A DNA stretch of 64,000 nt from Aestuariibacter sp. GS-14 (GTDB taxonomy: Bacteria > Pseudomonadota > Gammaproteobacteria > Enterobacterales > Alteromonadaceae), in NCBI RefSeq assembly GCF_006494365.1, contig NZ_VHIP01000008.1, positions 1 to 64,000 on the forward strand. The letters are read 5' to 3'. The notes beneath the pieces were generated by a model that ran no database searches, was not told the origin of the DNA, and saw only the letters and a program-made list of their open reading frames with translations. Positions 36,703-47,496 of the stretch are shown here, one piece after another. Every line of letters begins with the position of its first letter. Positions within the stretch are counted from its first letter, which is position 1. The position numbers and the translations under genes are program-made.

Positions 36703-36949
36703 GGGTGTAATCCGGGCAGTAAATTGCGCGTAATATACCCTGATGCGTGGCAGGTTAAAACCTACTACTGAGTTTTAGCCTGAATTGAACCGTGAATTGA
36801 GCCATGAATTACGCTGTAAATTACCCTGATCCTAAGTCCGTATTTGCCAATAGTGCTTAGATTTTATCGGCGAGTCAGTTACACTGGCAGTATTGCAATC
36901 CGCCGCGCGCCGCCGGGCAGATTCTTCATTGAACATTTGCAGGATGATT
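36703..36949. promoter_or_regulatory. rsmI/lpoA divergent intergenic region
   Basis: 247 bp with no supported gene. A small repeat of TGAATTGA/ATGAATTA phrases (36781-36815) is visible: three near-copies of GAATTGA-type words in 30 bp. I cannot place promoters with confidence. Confidence 0.35.
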
Positions 36950-38857
36950 ATGGTTCGATTGAGCACTTCGATACTGTTTGTAACCAGCACACTACTTATT
37001 CTGAGTGGTTGCGGGTCAACCCCGGTTACTCGTACGCTCCCCTCGCGCGTAGCGCCGGTAGAAACGCCAGCGAGTGAGGACGTATCAGAACAATTAAGTC
37101 CGGAAGCCTTAATTATTCTGGCCGAACAACACTGGCAAACAGATAGCGCCAACACCCAGGCTCAGGATTATCTTATTCAGGCGGCAGAGTTGTGGCAATC
37201 GGCTGGTGAATCCCTAAAAGCCCAACAAATCGTCTACTCACTGCGCAACGCATCGCTGCCAGCCAATCTGCAGGCTCGTTACAACCTGTTATTAGCGCAT
37301 CAGTACGCTGACGACCCCAAAGTAAGTAGCGAGCAAATTCTGGCGTTATTGTCTGGATCGTTATCCGATGCGCACTTACGGCAGCAACAATTTGCCATAA
37401 AAGCCAATCAGTATGCGCGGCTGGGCCAGTGGTTACAGGCAACTGACGCCTTATTGCAAAGCACCGACATCACCCCTGACATTGTTAACCAGGCCTGGAA
37501 CTGGGTAAACCGAGCCTCTGTAAAAGACGAAGCAGGTGTTGCCAGATTAAAGGCCGTAACGCCGTTTGTGTCACTTAAACAACTGGTGCGGGAACATGGC
37601 TTTGATCAAGCCAATCTGATTCAGCAACTCATCAATTTCAGACAAGTCTACCGTGGCCATCCATTAGTGACTTACTGGCCAGAATCGCTAACCAAAGTAA
37701 CCGACCTTGAGCCGGTAAGGCGCGACAATGTAGCCGTATTTTTGCCATTGAGTGGCCGCTTGCAAGCAACCGGCATGGCCATAAAGGAAGGCATTCTGGC
37801 CGCCTACTTTAACGATCAGAGTGCACAGCGCGCAAATCAAATTCCCCTGTTACAGTTTGTAGATACCAATAGTACAACCCCAGAACAACTGGCAGCGATT
37901 GCCGCCGAAGCAGACTGGGTAATTGGGCCGCTATTAAAAGAAAACGTGGATGCGCTGCTGCCGCTGCTCTCGCCTAAAGTAAAGATGCTGGCACTGAATC
38001 GCCCTGACGCTCCCCTTTCGCCTTTGGCGCAGGCATCGGAAGAACTGCTGCCTTCATCATTTGGGGTGCAAATTTTTTATGCACTGGCACCGGAAGATGA
38101 GGCTCGTCAGCTGGCCAACGAGGTTTTCGAGAAAGGCAAATCGGCTCCTATTCTGGTTGCCTCTGAACAATCCCTGCATCAACGAATGCAGGAAGCCTTC
38201 ATTGATCAATGGGCAAAGCTCACGGCTGGGTTGGCCAGTCATCAGCACAGTGCACCTACGCTGGTAACCTATACCGACAACGCGGGCCTGCGCGACGGTA
38301 TTCAGGAAGCACTGGATGTTGCCCAAAGCAAAGAACGCATCAAAGAAATTCAGGGCTTTGTAGACGATGAACTGTACAATTTGCCCAGAAACCGGTTAGA
38401 CATTGATGCTATCGTGGTTTTCGCCTCGCCAGAGCAAACCGAACTACTGAACCCGGTTATCGAAGCCAGCATAAGCCCTTTTAATGGTGAATCTGTGCCC
38501 GTTTTTGCCACCTCGCGATCGGTGGATTACAGCAAATCACGCAATCAGTGGCGCGACTTACAAAACCTGCATTTCTTAGATATGCCATGGGTGTTGCCAA
38601 CCAACCCCAACAAACAACTCGAGGCGCTTACCAAGGAGCTTTGGCCACAGCGCCCAACCAGCTTACAACGCCTGTTTGCCTTTGGTGTGGATGCTTACAA
38701 TATCATTCCATTACTGGGTCAAATGGTGTGGCTGCCTCAACTGGAATATCAGGGCCTTACCGGCACACTTAAAATAAACGGTCAGCGTGAAGTGGTGAGA
38801 AAACTGCCTGAAGCCGTGGTTAACCAGGAAGCCATTCAACTGGTTGGTACCCAGTGA
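36950..38857 (+). CDS. lpoA: Outer-membrane lipoprotein LpoA, activator of PBP1A
   Basis: A 635-residue lipoprotein (lipobox LSGC, Cys21) that crosses the periplasm and stimulates the peptidoglycan synthase PBP1A. The N-terminal half (~35-250) is helical with TPR-like repeats (ALIILAEQHW, AQDYLIQAAELW). The C-terminal half (~255-625) has a periplasmic-binding-protein fold: VAVFLPLSGRLQATGMAIKEGILAAYF, WVIGPLLKENVDALLPLL and TSLQRLFAFGVDAYNII. The ATG at 36950 has AGGA five bases before it; the frame runs upstream to 36893. It overlaps yraN by four bases. Confidence 0.93.
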   Translation: MVRLSTSILFVTSTLLILSGCGSTPVTRTLPSRVAPVETPASEDVSEQLSPEALIILAEQHWQTDSANTQAQDYLIQAAELWQSAGESLKAQQIVYSLRNASLPANLQARYNLLLAHQYADDPKVSSEQILALLSGSLSDAHLRQQQFAIKANQYARLGQWLQATDALLQSTDITPDIVNQAWNWVNRASVKDEAGVARLKAVTPFVSLKQLVREHGFDQANLIQQLINFRQVYRGHPLVTYWPESLTKVTDLEPVRRDNVAVFLPLSGRLQATGMAIKEGILAAYFNDQSAQRANQIPLLQFVDTNSTTPEQLAAIAAEADWVIGPLLKENVDALLPLLSPKVKMLALNRPDAPLSPLAQASEELLPSSFGVQIFYALAPEDEARQLANEVFEKGKSAPILVASEQSLHQRMQEAFIDQWAKLTAGLASHQHSAPTLVTYTDNAGLRDGIQEALDVAQSKERIKEIQGFVDDELYNLPRNRLDIDAIVVFASPEQTELLNPVIEASISPFNGESVPVFATSRSVDYSKSRNQWRDLQNLHFLDMPWVLPTNPNKQLEALTKELWPQRPTSLQRLFAFGVDAYNIIPLLGQMVWLPQLEYQGLTGTLKINGQREVVRKLPEAVVNQEAIQLVGTQ

Positions 38858-39204
38858 AAACAGCCCGGCTGATTGGATTTGCTCAGGAATCACAGGCCTG
38901 TAAATACCTTCAGCAGCAAGGGCTCACACTGGTTGCACAAAACGTTTGTTACCGCGGCGGAGAGTTAGATCTCATCATGCGAGACAACCAGACCTGGGTA
39001 TGCGTAGAAGTGAAATTTCGCCGCCAGAGCCATTACGGCAGCGCCGCAGAGACTATCAGCGCAGCAAAAATCCGCAGAATGGGTGCTGCCTTTCAACGTT
39101 ATTTAAGTGATAATGGCGTAAATCCGGCCATGGCGCCTATGCGTCTGGACGCTCTTGTAATCGACAATAAAGAAGTGAACTGGATAAAGAACATTGGTGT
39201 CTGA
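38854..39204 (+). CDS. yraN: YraN/UPF0102 family nuclease-fold protein
   Basis: A 116-residue soluble protein with the Holliday-junction-resolvase/restriction-endonuclease-like core. GGELDLIMRDNQTWVCVEVKFRRQ provides the E-x-D...E-x-K metal site. Next comes YGSAAETISAAKIRRM, typical of UPF0102. No activity is firmly assigned. The GTG start overlaps the lpoA stop (GTGA), so the two are coupled. The order lpoA-yraN-diaA-dolP equals that of E. coli yraM-yraN-yraO-yraP. Confidence 0.93.
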   Translation: MKTARLIGFAQESQACKYLQQQGLTLVAQNVCYRGGELDLIMRDNQTWVCVEVKFRRQSHYGSAAETISAAKIRRMGAAFQRYLSDNGVNPAMAPMRLDALVIDNKEVNWIKNIGV

Positions 39205-40438
<1,234 letters not shown>

Positions 40439-40472
40439 GTTGCTGATAGTTTCTGTTCCGCTGTTATCAAAG

Positions 40473-40503
40473 AGCCTGCGCCCTGCAGGCTTATTTATTT
40501 TTG
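40473..40503 (+). terminator. Terminator of the lpoA-yraN-diaA-dolP operon
   Basis: A perfect 7-bp stem, AGCCTGC (40473-40479) with GCAGGCT (40485-40491), and a five-base loop are followed by TATTTATTTTT. Confidence 0.8.
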
Positions 40504-40777
40504 AATTCCTTTCTAAACAACAACACATCCCAACCCGCATAACAAGAAACGCAAGACACCTAATACTTTGGTGGTATCACCGGTTAAGTCTGATTCTGTT
40601 CGTTATACTCACTCAGCGCGCTAAACGCTTGCTTTCCAGCTTGTTTTCGGTTTTATGCAAACAACTTGAGGGCGAGTAGCAATGTCTGCTTTGTCGACAA
40701 TCCATCGATTAGCGGGTTGACTAAACCCCTAACGAACGCTATATTGTCGACATTCCTCTGAATAACAGTGAATTCGT
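40504..40777. other. Intergenic stretch dolP-gntR
   Basis: With the terminator just upstream this is a 339-bp gap. No gene is supported before ~40690. A 79-codon frame at 40440-40679 starts inside the dolP trailer, has no ribosome site and crosses the terminator. The last 90 bp hold the gntR promoter and operators listed separately. Confidence 0.6.
40691..40753 (+). promoter_or_regulatory. gntR/prp promoter with two TGTCGACA operators
   Basis: TTGACT (40717-40722), a 17-bp spacer and TATATT (40740-40745) form a near-consensus sigma-70 promoter. TTGTCGACAA (40691-40700) lies just upstream of -35, and ATTGTCGACAT (40743-40753) overlaps -10. The TTGT..ACAA symmetry fits FadR-type GntR operators, so repression by the adjacent GntR protein is likely. 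Confidence 0.75.
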
Positions 40778-41446
40778 GTGAGTATAGCGGTGATTACAGA
40801 ACAAGCAGTAACCAGTGCCGACAAGACATTCTTCCAGCTTCGCAGCGATATTGTGGAAGGTGTAATTCCATCTGGTAGCAAGTTAAGTGAAACCGAACTG
40901 TCGACAAAGTACCAGGTTAGCCGCGCGGTGATCCGGGAGGCCATTAACCGCCTGGAAGCCTGTCATCTGGTTGAGCGTCGTGCGAATGTGGGCGCGCGCG
41001 TGGTGTCGTTAACGCCAGCGGGCCTGATTCAACTCTATCAGGTGCGCGAAGCGCTGGAAGGCATGGCCGCCAGACTTGCCGCAAAAAATATGTCAGACGA
41101 TGAAATCGCTGACCTCACCTCATTGTTAGACAATCATTTTCAGACCGTAAAAGACGGCAACAGCTATTACCAGGAAGCCGGCGATTTGGATTTCCACTAT
41201 CGCATTATTCTTGGCAGTAAAAATCAGCACCTTATTGAAGTACTGATCAACGGTATATACCACCTGATACGCATGTACCGGGTACAACTGGGCATGGCGG
41301 GACCAAGGGTTACCACCGCTTTCGACGAACACAAACATGTGGTACAGGCCATTGCCAACCGCGATGAAGAGCTGGCTGAAATACTCATGCGCCGTCACAT
41401 TTTGTATTCAAAAAACAACATTGAACGCAAGTTGCTTCAATCCTAA
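40778..41446 (+). CDS. GntR family (FadR/FCD) transcriptional regulator of the prp operon
   Basis: A 222-residue regulator. The N-terminal winged helix-turn-helix spans ~15-80 ([37 protein letters not shown]), and the C-terminal FCD ligand domain has the metal/ligand histidine pattern [12 protein letters not shown] and [16 protein letters not shown]. Start is GTG. It is 17 bp upstream of prpB and likely controls the methylcitrate genes, with a pathway intermediate such as 2-methylcitrate or propionyl-CoA as effector (inference). A third TGTCGACA lies inside its own coding region at 40899-40906. Confidence 0.9.
   Translation: MSIAVITEQAVTSADKTFFQLRSDIVEGVIPSGSKLSETELSTKYQVSRAVIREAINRLEACHLVERRANVGARVVSLTPAGLIQLYQVREALEGMAARLAAKNMSDDEIADLTSLLDNHFQTVKDGNSYYQEAGDLDFHYRIILGSKNQHLIEVLINGIYHLIRMYRVQLGMAGPRVTTAFDEHKHVVQAIANRDEELAEILMRRHILYSKNNIERKLLQS
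40899..40906. promoter_or_regulatory. Third TGTCGACA palindrome, inside gntR
   Basis: An exact copy of the 8-bp core found twice in the promoter, 154 bp downstream of the -10 copy. It could be a roadblock or looping site; as an internal coding sequence it may also be chance. Confidence 0.4.
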
Positions 41447-41463
41447 AGACAGGAGAACTCTTA

Positions 41464-42342
41464 ATGAGCGCAGGCAAAAAATTCCGACAAGCTCTGGCAG
41501 ATAACAAGCCTTTGCAAATCGTAGGTACCATCAACGCCTACAGTGCCATGATGGCAAAACGCATTGGTCATCAGGCCATCTACCTGTCTGGCGGCGGTGT
41601 TGCCAACGCCTCTTACGGTTTACCTGATTTGGGCATGACATCATTGAACGACGTAATTGCCGACGTTCAGCGCATTACCTCTGCGTGTGATTTGCCACTG
41701 TTAGTGGACATCGATACCGGCTGGGGTGGCGCATTTAACATTGCCAAAACCATTAAAGACATGGAAAAGGCCGGTGCTGCAGCAGTACACATGGAAGACC
41801 AGGTTGCCCAGAAGCGTTGTGGTCACCGCCCTAACAAAGAAATCGTGTCTACCGAAGAGATGGTTGATCGCATCAAGGCCGCGGTTGACGCGCGCACCGA
41901 TCCTGATTTCTTCATTATGGCCCGCACCGATGCATTTGCTCAGGAAGGCTTGGAAAAGGCCATTGAACGCGCCAAAGCCTATGTCGCAGCGGGTGCAGAC
42001 GGCATTTTCGCCGAAGCGGTAAAAACCGAAGAGCACTACCGCGCATTCGCAGACGCACTGGACGTACCCATTCTGGCCAACATCACCGAATTCGGTCAAA
42101 CCGAGCTGTGGAACAAAGAGCAACTAGGTGAATGGGGCGCCGCTATGGTGCTGTATCCGCTGAGTGCGTTCCGCGCCATGAACAAAGCAGCGGAAATGGT
42201 GTATCAGTCTATTCTTAACAACGGCGACCAAAAAGCGGTTGTCGACATGATGCAAACGCGCATGGAGCTTTATGATTATCTGGGCTACCACGATTACGAG
42301 CAAAAACTCGACGCACTGTTTGCTGAAGGCAAGAACAAGTAA
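41464..42342 (+). CDS. prpB: 2-methylisocitrate lyase
   Basis: Cleaves 2-methylisocitrate to pyruvate and succinate, the last step of the methylcitrate cycle. It is a 292-residue PEP-mutase/isocitrate-lyase superfamily protein. Signature motifs are [49 protein letters not shown] with the catalytic cysteine in KRCGH, and [18 protein letters not shown] precedes the ATG. First enzyme gene after gntR; a hairpin separates it from prpC. Confidence 0.97.
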   Translation: MSAGKKFRQALADNKPLQIVGTINAYSAMMAKRIGHQAIYLSGGGVANASYGLPDLGMTSLNDVIADVQRITSACDLPLLVDIDTGWGGAFNIAKTIKDMEKAGAAAVHMEDQVAQKRCGHRPNKEIVSTEEMVDRIKAAVDARTDPDFFIMARTDAFAQEGLEKAIERAKAYVAAGADGIFAEAVKTEEHYRAFADALDVPILANITEFGQTELWNKEQLGEWGAAMVLYPLSAFRAMNKAAEMVYQSILNNGDQKAVVDMMQTRMELYDYLGYHDYEQKLDALFAEGKNK

Positions 42343-42348
42343 TTACCA

Positions 42349-42396
42349 CAGCCAGCATTGCCCAATTAAGGCTAAGAATGACCTTAGTGCTGGCTG
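42349..42396 (+). other. Intercistronic hairpin prpB-prpC
   Basis: Perfect 9-bp arms CAGCCAGCA (42349-42357) and TGCTGGCTG (42388-42396), with AAGG/CCTT pairing inside the loop. No T run follows, so it is more likely an RNA stability or processing element than a terminator. Confidence 0.7.
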
Positions 42397-42438
42397 ATAC
42401 AACTGTACCCTACAAAAAAATTAACGAGGAGATAAACA

Positions 42439-43563
42439 ATGGCTAAAGCTCTAAGTGGCGCAGGTTTGCGTGGACAGGTTGCCGGTAAAACAGCCCTTTC
42501 AACGGTAGGTGTTTCGGGCTCAGGCCTGACGTACCGTGGCTACGACGTAAAGGATCTCGCCAACAATTGCCAGTTCGAAGAAGTTGCCTATCTCATTTTA
42601 AAAGGCAAGCTGCCTAACCAACAGGAACTCGACGCATACAAAGCCAAGCTGAAAGGCATGCGTGGCTTACCCCAGGCTCTGAAAGACGTACTGGAACGCA
42701 TTCCGGCTAATGCTCACCCAATGGACGTACTGCGCACCGGTTGTTCGATGCTGGGCAACCTGGAAATGGAGAGCGACTTCAGCGAGCAGGACGCCGTTAC
42801 CGACCGCATGCTGGCTTGTTTCCCAAGTATTATTTGCTACTGGTACCGCTTTACTCACGACGGCGTGAAAGTAGACGTTGAAACCGACGATGACTCTATT
42901 GGCGCACACTTCCTGCACTTATTGCACGGCGAAAAGCCTAACGAATTGCACGAGCAGGTTATGCACGTATCGTTAATTCTGTATGCAGAGCACGAATTTA
43001 ATGCCTCAACGTTCACAGCGCGCGTATGTGCTTCAACGCTTTCTGATATGCACTCGTGTATCACAGGTGCGATTGGCTCTCTGCGCGGCCCACTGCATGG
43101 CGGTGCGAACGAAGCGGCGATGGAAATGATTGAAGGCTTTACCTCGGCCGATCACGCTGAAGAAGAAATGATGGGCAAACTGGCTCGCAAAGAAAAAATC
43201 ATGGGCTTTGGTCACGCGATTTACTCAGAATCCGATCCTCGAAACGAGATCATCAAAGGCTGGTCTGAAAAACTCGCAAAAGACGTAGGCGACGAGGTGC
43301 TTTACCCGGTTTCAGTGCGTTGCGAAGAAGTTATGTGGCGCGAGAAGAAACTGTTCTGTAATGCCGACTTTTTCCATGCATCGGCCTATCACTTCATGGG
43401 CATCCCAACCAAGTTGTTTACGCCCATTTTCGTAATGTCACGACTAACAGGCTGGGCCGCTCACGTAATGGAACAACGCGCCGACAACCGTATTATTCGC
43501 CCCTCAGCAGAATATACCGGTGAAGAATTACGCGCAGTTACTCCTATTGCAGAGCGCGCGTAA
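42439..43563 (+). CDS. prpC: 2-methylcitrate synthase
   Basis: Condenses propionyl-CoA with oxaloacetate to 2-methylcitrate. It is a 374-residue type I short citrate synthase. The signature GFGHAIYSESDPR carries the second catalytic histidine, GSLRGPLHGGANEAAM the first, and the catalytic Asp lies in FCNADFFHASAYH. The start AKALSGAGLRGQVAGKTALSTVG is typical of PrpC rather than GltA. AACGAGGAG lies upstream of the ATG. Confidence 0.97.
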   Translation: MAKALSGAGLRGQVAGKTALSTVGVSGSGLTYRGYDVKDLANNCQFEEVAYLILKGKLPNQQELDAYKAKLKGMRGLPQALKDVLERIPANAHPMDVLRTGCSMLGNLEMESDFSEQDAVTDRMLACFPSIICYWYRFTHDGVKVDVETDDDSIGAHFLHLLHGEKPNELHEQVMHVSLILYAEHEFNASTFTARVCASTLSDMHSCITGAIGSLRGPLHGGANEAAMEMIEGFTSADHAEEEMMGKLARKEKIMGFGHAIYSESDPRNEIIKGWSEKLAKDVGDEVLYPVSVRCEEVMWREKKLFCNADFFHASAYHFMGIPTKLFTPIFVMSRLTGWAAHVMEQRADNRIIRPSAEYTGEELRAVTPIAERA

Positions 43564-43581
43564 GCATCAATTACACAGAGC

Positions 43582-43607
43582 GACCGCTTCATACCGTCGA
43601 AGCGGTC
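43582..43607 (+). other. Intercistronic hairpin prpC-acnD
   Basis: Perfect 9-bp arms GACCGCTTC (43582-43590) and GAAGCGGTC (43599-43607) around an eight-base loop, then only TTTACC. It could weaken read-through or stabilise the upstream message. Confidence 0.65.
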
Positions 43608-43631
43608 TTTACCAGACCGTGTGGAACCCTC

Positions 43632-46223
43632 ATGAATACCCAATACAGAAAGAACCTGACAGGCACAACATTAGATTTTTTCGACGCAAAGGAAGCCGTT
43701 AATGCCATTAAACCCGGCGCTTTCGACACGCTGCCCTACACGTCGCGCGTCCATGCGGAAAACCTGGTACGCCGTTGCCCACCAGAAACACTGCGCGATT
43801 CGTTAATTCAGTTAATCGACCGTAAACGCGATCTGGACTTCCCGTGGTTTCCGGCCCGGGTAGTGTGCCATGACATTCTGGGTCAAACCGCACTGGTCGA
43901 CTTAGCAGGCTTGCGTGACGCCATTGCCGAACAAGGTGGTGACCCGTCTAAAGTTAACCCGGTAGTGCCTACACAGTTAATTGTGGACCACTCACTGGCC
44001 GTTGAGCACGCTGGTTTCGAACCCGACGCCTTTGAGAAAAATCGCGCCATTGAAGATCGCCGTAACGACGACCGTTTCCACTTCATAAACTGGACCAAAA
44101 CCGCGTTCAAAAATGTGGATGTGATCCCGCCAGGCAACGGCATCATGCACCAGATCAACCTGGAAAAAATGTCACCGGTGGTACACGCCAAAGACGGCGT
44201 TGCCTTCCCCGATACACTGGTAGGCACCGACAGCCATACCCCTCACGTTGATGCGCTGGGCGTTATTGCAGTAGGCGTAGGCGGTTTAGAAGCAGAAAGC
44301 GTAATGCTAGGCCGCGCGTCTTATATGCGCTTACCCGACATTGTGGGCGTTGAACTAACTGGCAAACCACAGCCCGGTATCACCGCTACCGATATTGTAT
44401 TAGCGCTTACCGAGTTTTTGCGCAAAGAACGCGTTGTGTCAGCTTACCTGGAATTCTATGGCGAAGGCACTACCCACCTGACCCTGGGCGACCGCGCCAC
44501 CATTTCCAACATGACGCCAGAGTACGGTGCCACTGCTGCGATGTTCTACATCGATCAGCAAACACTGGATTACCTCACCTTAACTGGCCGCGATGCCGCT
44601 CAGGTGAAACTGGTAGAAACCTACGCCAAACAAGCTGGCTTATGGGCTGATACCTTAACTGGCGCAGAGTATGAGCGCGTGCTGACATTTGATTTATCGT
44701 CTGTTACCCGCAACATGGCCGGCCCGTCAAACCCGCATGCCCGTTTGCCCACCAGCGAATTGGCAGCGCGTGGCATTGCCGGAAAATTTGAAAAGCAAGA
44801 TGGTTTAATGCCGGACGGCGCAGTAATCATTGCTGCTATCACCAGTTGCACCAACACCAGTAACCCGCGTAACGTTATTGCGGCAGGCCTGCTGGCCCGC
44901 AACGCCAACGCCAAAGGCCTGGTTCGGCAGCCCTGGGTAAAATCCTCGTTGGCACCGGGTTCCAAAGTGGTGAAAATGTACCTGGAAGAATCCGGACTAC
45001 TGCCTGACCTTGAGAAGCTCGGCTTTGGTGTAGTCGCCTTTGCCTGTACAACCTGTAACGGCATGAGTGGCGCACTGGACCCGGTCATCCAGCAAGAAAT
45101 CATCGACCGTGACCTCTACGCCACCGCCGTACTGTCGGGTAACCGTAACTTCGACGGCCGTATTCACCCCTATGCCAAGCAGGCATTCCTGGCATCACCG
45201 CCCCTGGTGGTCGCTTACGCCATTGCCGGTACCGTACGCGTGGATATTGAAAAAGATCCACTGGGCTTTGACCAGAATGGCAATCCGGTCACACTCAAAG
45301 ACATCTGGCCTACCGATGAAGAAATCGATGCGGTAGTAAAAACCTCTGTAAAACCAGAGCAATTCCGTCAGGTGTACGAACCCATGTTTGACCTGTCTGT
45401 TGATTATGGCGAGCACATTGACCCGCTGTACCAATGGCGTGAAATGAGTACTTACATCCGTCGCCCGCCCTATTGGGAAGGCGCATTGGCGGCAGAACGC
45501 ACACTTACCGGTATGCGTCCGCTGGCAATACTGCCCGACAATATCACTACCGACCACTTGTCTCCGTCTAATGCCATTCTGGCGAGCAGTGCGGCGGGTG
45601 AATACCTGGCTAAAATGGGCTTGCCGGAAGAAGACTTTAACTCTTACGCCACGCACCGCGGAGATCACCTCACCGCCCAGCGCGCAACCCTGGCTAACCC
45701 TAAACTGTTCAATGAAATGGTGAAGGAAAATGGCAAGGTGAAGCAAGGCTCATTGGCGCGCATTGAACCAGAAGGCAAAGTTACCCGCATGTGGGAAGCC
45801 ATTGAAACCTATATGGAACGCAAACAGCCGCTGATCATTGTGGCCGGTGCTGACTATGGTCAGGGCTCTTCACGGGACTGGGCCGCCAAAGGCGTGCGTC
45901 TTGCCGGTGTTGAAGTGATTGTAGCTGAAGGCTTTGAGCGCATTCACCGCACCAACCTGATAGGTATGGGTGTGTTGCCACTGGAGTTTAAAGCGGGCAC
46001 CAACCGTATCACCCTGGGTCTTGATGGTACCGAAACCTACGATGTAAAAGGCGATAGAACGCCAGGTACAACACTAACACTGGTAATTAACCGTACCAAC
46101 GGCGAGTGCGTTGAAGTACCGGTAACCTGTCGTCTGGACACCGCAGAAGAAGTGTCGATTTACGAAGCAGGCGGTGTGCTGCAACGCTTTGCCAAGGATT
46201 TCCTCGAAGGCCAGACAAACTAA
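43632..46223 (+). CDS. acnD: 2-methylcitrate dehydratase, Fe/S-dependent (AcnD)
   Basis: An aconitase-family enzyme of 863 residues that dehydrates 2-methylcitrate to 2-methyl-trans-aconitate with a [4Fe-4S] cluster. Cluster cysteines lie in ITSCTNTSNPRNVI and in AFACTTCNGMSG. Substrate motifs TDSHTPHVDALGVIAVGVGG and GADYGQGSSRDWAAKG are present. It is named AcnD rather than AcnA because it is directly followed by prpF, and the AcnD product needs PrpF to be usable. Together they replace PrpD. Confidence 0.95.
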   Translation: MNTQYRKNLTGTTLDFFDAKEAVNAIKPGAFDTLPYTSRVHAENLVRRCPPETLRDSLIQLIDRKRDLDFPWFPARVVCHDILGQTALVDLAGLRDAIAEQGGDPSKVNPVVPTQLIVDHSLAVEHAGFEPDAFEKNRAIEDRRNDDRFHFINWTKTAFKNVDVIPPGNGIMHQINLEKMSPVVHAKDGVAFPDTLVGTDSHTPHVDALGVIAVGVGGLEAESVMLGRASYMRLPDIVGVELTGKPQPGITATDIVLALTEFLRKERVVSAYLEFYGEGTTHLTLGDRATISNMTPEYGATAAMFYIDQQTLDYLTLTGRDAAQVKLVETYAKQAGLWADTLTGAEYERVLTFDLSSVTRNMAGPSNPHARLPTSELAARGIAGKFEKQDGLMPDGAVIIAAITSCTNTSNPRNVIAAGLLARNANAKGLVRQPWVKSSLAPGSKVVKMYLEESGLLPDLEKLGFGVVAFACTTCNGMSGALDPVIQQEIIDRDLYATAVLSGNRNFDGRIHPYAKQAFLASPPLVVAYAIAGTVRVDIEKDPLGFDQNGNPVTLKDIWPTDEEIDAVVKTSVKPEQFRQVYEPMFDLSVDYGEHIDPLYQWREMSTYIRRPPYWEGALAAERTLTGMRPLAILPDNITTDHLSPSNAILASSAAGEYLAKMGLPEEDFNSYATHRGDHLTAQRATLANPKLFNEMVKENGKVKQGSLARIEPEGKVTRMWEAIETYMERKQPLIIVAGADYGQGSSRDWAAKGVRLAGVEVIVAEGFERIHRTNLIGMGVLPLEFKAGTNRITLGLDGTETYDVKGDRTPGTTLTLVINRTNGECVEVPVTCRLDTAEEVSIYEAGGVLQRFAKDFLEGQTN

Positions 46224-46256
46224 AATCAGGCGAACTAACCAAGCCAACGACAGTAC

Positions 46257-46275
46257 GGAGGGGTTTTGCCCCTCC
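46257..46275 (+). other. Intercistronic hairpin acnD-prpF
   Basis: Perfect 7-bp arms GGAGGGG (46257-46263) and CCCCTCC (46269-46275) with a five-base loop. No T run follows. The left arm contains GGAGG but lies about 40 bp before the prpF start. Confidence 0.65.
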
Positions 46276-46301
46276 CACCTAATAAACAGCGAGTATTTAT
46301 C

Positions 46302-47480
46302 ATGGCATTTGCACCGCAAATTAAAATTCCGGCCACCTACATGCGAGGCGGTACCAGTAAAGGGGTCTTCTTCAACCTTGCCGACTTGCCTGTTGAAGCA
46401 CAACAGCCAGGCGCCTATCGCGACGCGCTGTTACTGCGCGTAATTGGCAGTCCGGATCCCTATGGTAAACAAACCGATGGCATGGGCGGCGCAACGTCCA
46501 GCACCAGTAAAACCGTGATCCTGAGCAAGAGCCAGCAAGAAGGTTATGATGTGGATTATCTGTTTGGGCAGGTAGCCATTGATAAAGCGTTTGTTGACTG
46601 GAGTGGTAACTGCGGCAACTTAACCGCGGCAGTGGGCGCGTTTGCCATTAACAATGGGTTAGTCGATGCGACGAAAATCCCCGACAACGGCATCGCAGTA
46701 GTGCGGGTATGGCAAGTTAACATCAGTAAAGAAATCGTAGTACACGTGCCCATTACTAACGGGGAGGTACAGGAAACTGGTGACTTCGAGCTGGATGGCG
46801 TAACCTTCCCGGCGGCGGAAGTAAAAGTTGAGTTTATGGATCCGGCCGACGGCGAAGGCGATATGTTCCCTACCGGCAATTTGGTTGATGAACTTACTGT
46901 ACCTGAATTTGGCACCCTGAAAGCCACCATGATCAATGCAGGTATTCCCACCATTTTTGTGAATGCAGCCGACATTGGCTACACAGGTACTGAGCTGCAG
47001 GATGCTATCAACAATGACACTGAAGCATTGGCTCGCTTTGAATCACTGCGCGCACATGGCGCGATTAAAATGGGGTTAATTAAAGACCTCTCTGAAGCAG
47101 CCAGTCGTCAGCATACACCTAAGATTGCCTTTGTGGCACCGCCAACGCCTTACACCTCGTCAAGCGGCAAAGCCATTGGCATCGACGACATCGATGTACT
47201 GGTAAGGGCGCTGTCGATGGGCAAACTTCACCATGCCATGATGGGCACAGCTGCTGTCGCTATAGCCACCGCAGCGGCCATTCCGGGCACGCTGGTGAAC
47301 GATGCGGCCGGCGGCATTGATCGCGAAAACGTGGTATTCGGCCACCCGTCTGGCACGTTGGCCGTGGGCGCACAAGCTCAGCAAATTAACGGGAAATGGC
47401 AGGCCACCAAGGCCGTAATGAGCCGTTCTGCCCGCATCCTTATGGAAGGCCGGGTTCATATTCCGGCACCAAAACTGTAA
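46302..47480 (+). CDS. prpF: 2-methylaconitate cis-trans isomerase PrpF
   Basis: Isomerises 2-methyl-trans-aconitate from AcnD so that an aconitase can hydrate it to 2-methylisocitrate. The protein has 392 residues and the diaminopimelate-epimerase-like fold. It opens IPATYMRGGTSKGVFF, with DGMGGATSSTSKTVIL, WSGNCGNLTAAVGAFAI and GHPSGTLAVGA, all PrpF hallmarks. The frame is open to 46266, but the ATG at 46302 gives the family N-terminus. Last gene of the prp operon. No prpE ligase gene is present, so propionyl-CoA must come from elsewhere, for example fatty-acid or amino-acid breakdown. Confidence 0.96.
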   Translation: MAFAPQIKIPATYMRGGTSKGVFFNLADLPVEAQQPGAYRDALLLRVIGSPDPYGKQTDGMGGATSSTSKTVILSKSQQEGYDVDYLFGQVAIDKAFVDWSGNCGNLTAAVGAFAINNGLVDATKIPDNGIAVVRVWQVNISKEIVVHVPITNGEVQETGDFELDGVTFPAAEVKVEFMDPADGEGDMFPTGNLVDELTVPEFGTLKATMINAGIPTIFVNAADIGYTGTELQDAINNDTEALARFESLRAHGAIKMGLIKDLSEAASRQHTPKIAFVAPPTPYTSSSGKAIGIDDIDVLVRALSMGKLHHAMMGTAAVAIATAAAIPGTLVNDAAGGIDRENVVFGHPSGTLAVGAQAQQINGKWQATKAVMSRSARILMEGRVHIPAPKL

Positions 47481-47496
47481 CGCAACGCTTCCTCAG

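Noticed and set aside
40440..40679. A 79-codon frame after dolP
   Set aside because: It starts in the dolP trailer, crosses the terminator, lacks a ribosome site and is composed like non-coding DNA.
43632..46223. acnD as ordinary aconitase A
   Set aside because: Its direct neighbour prpF and the prp operon context identify the methylcitrate dehydratase form.
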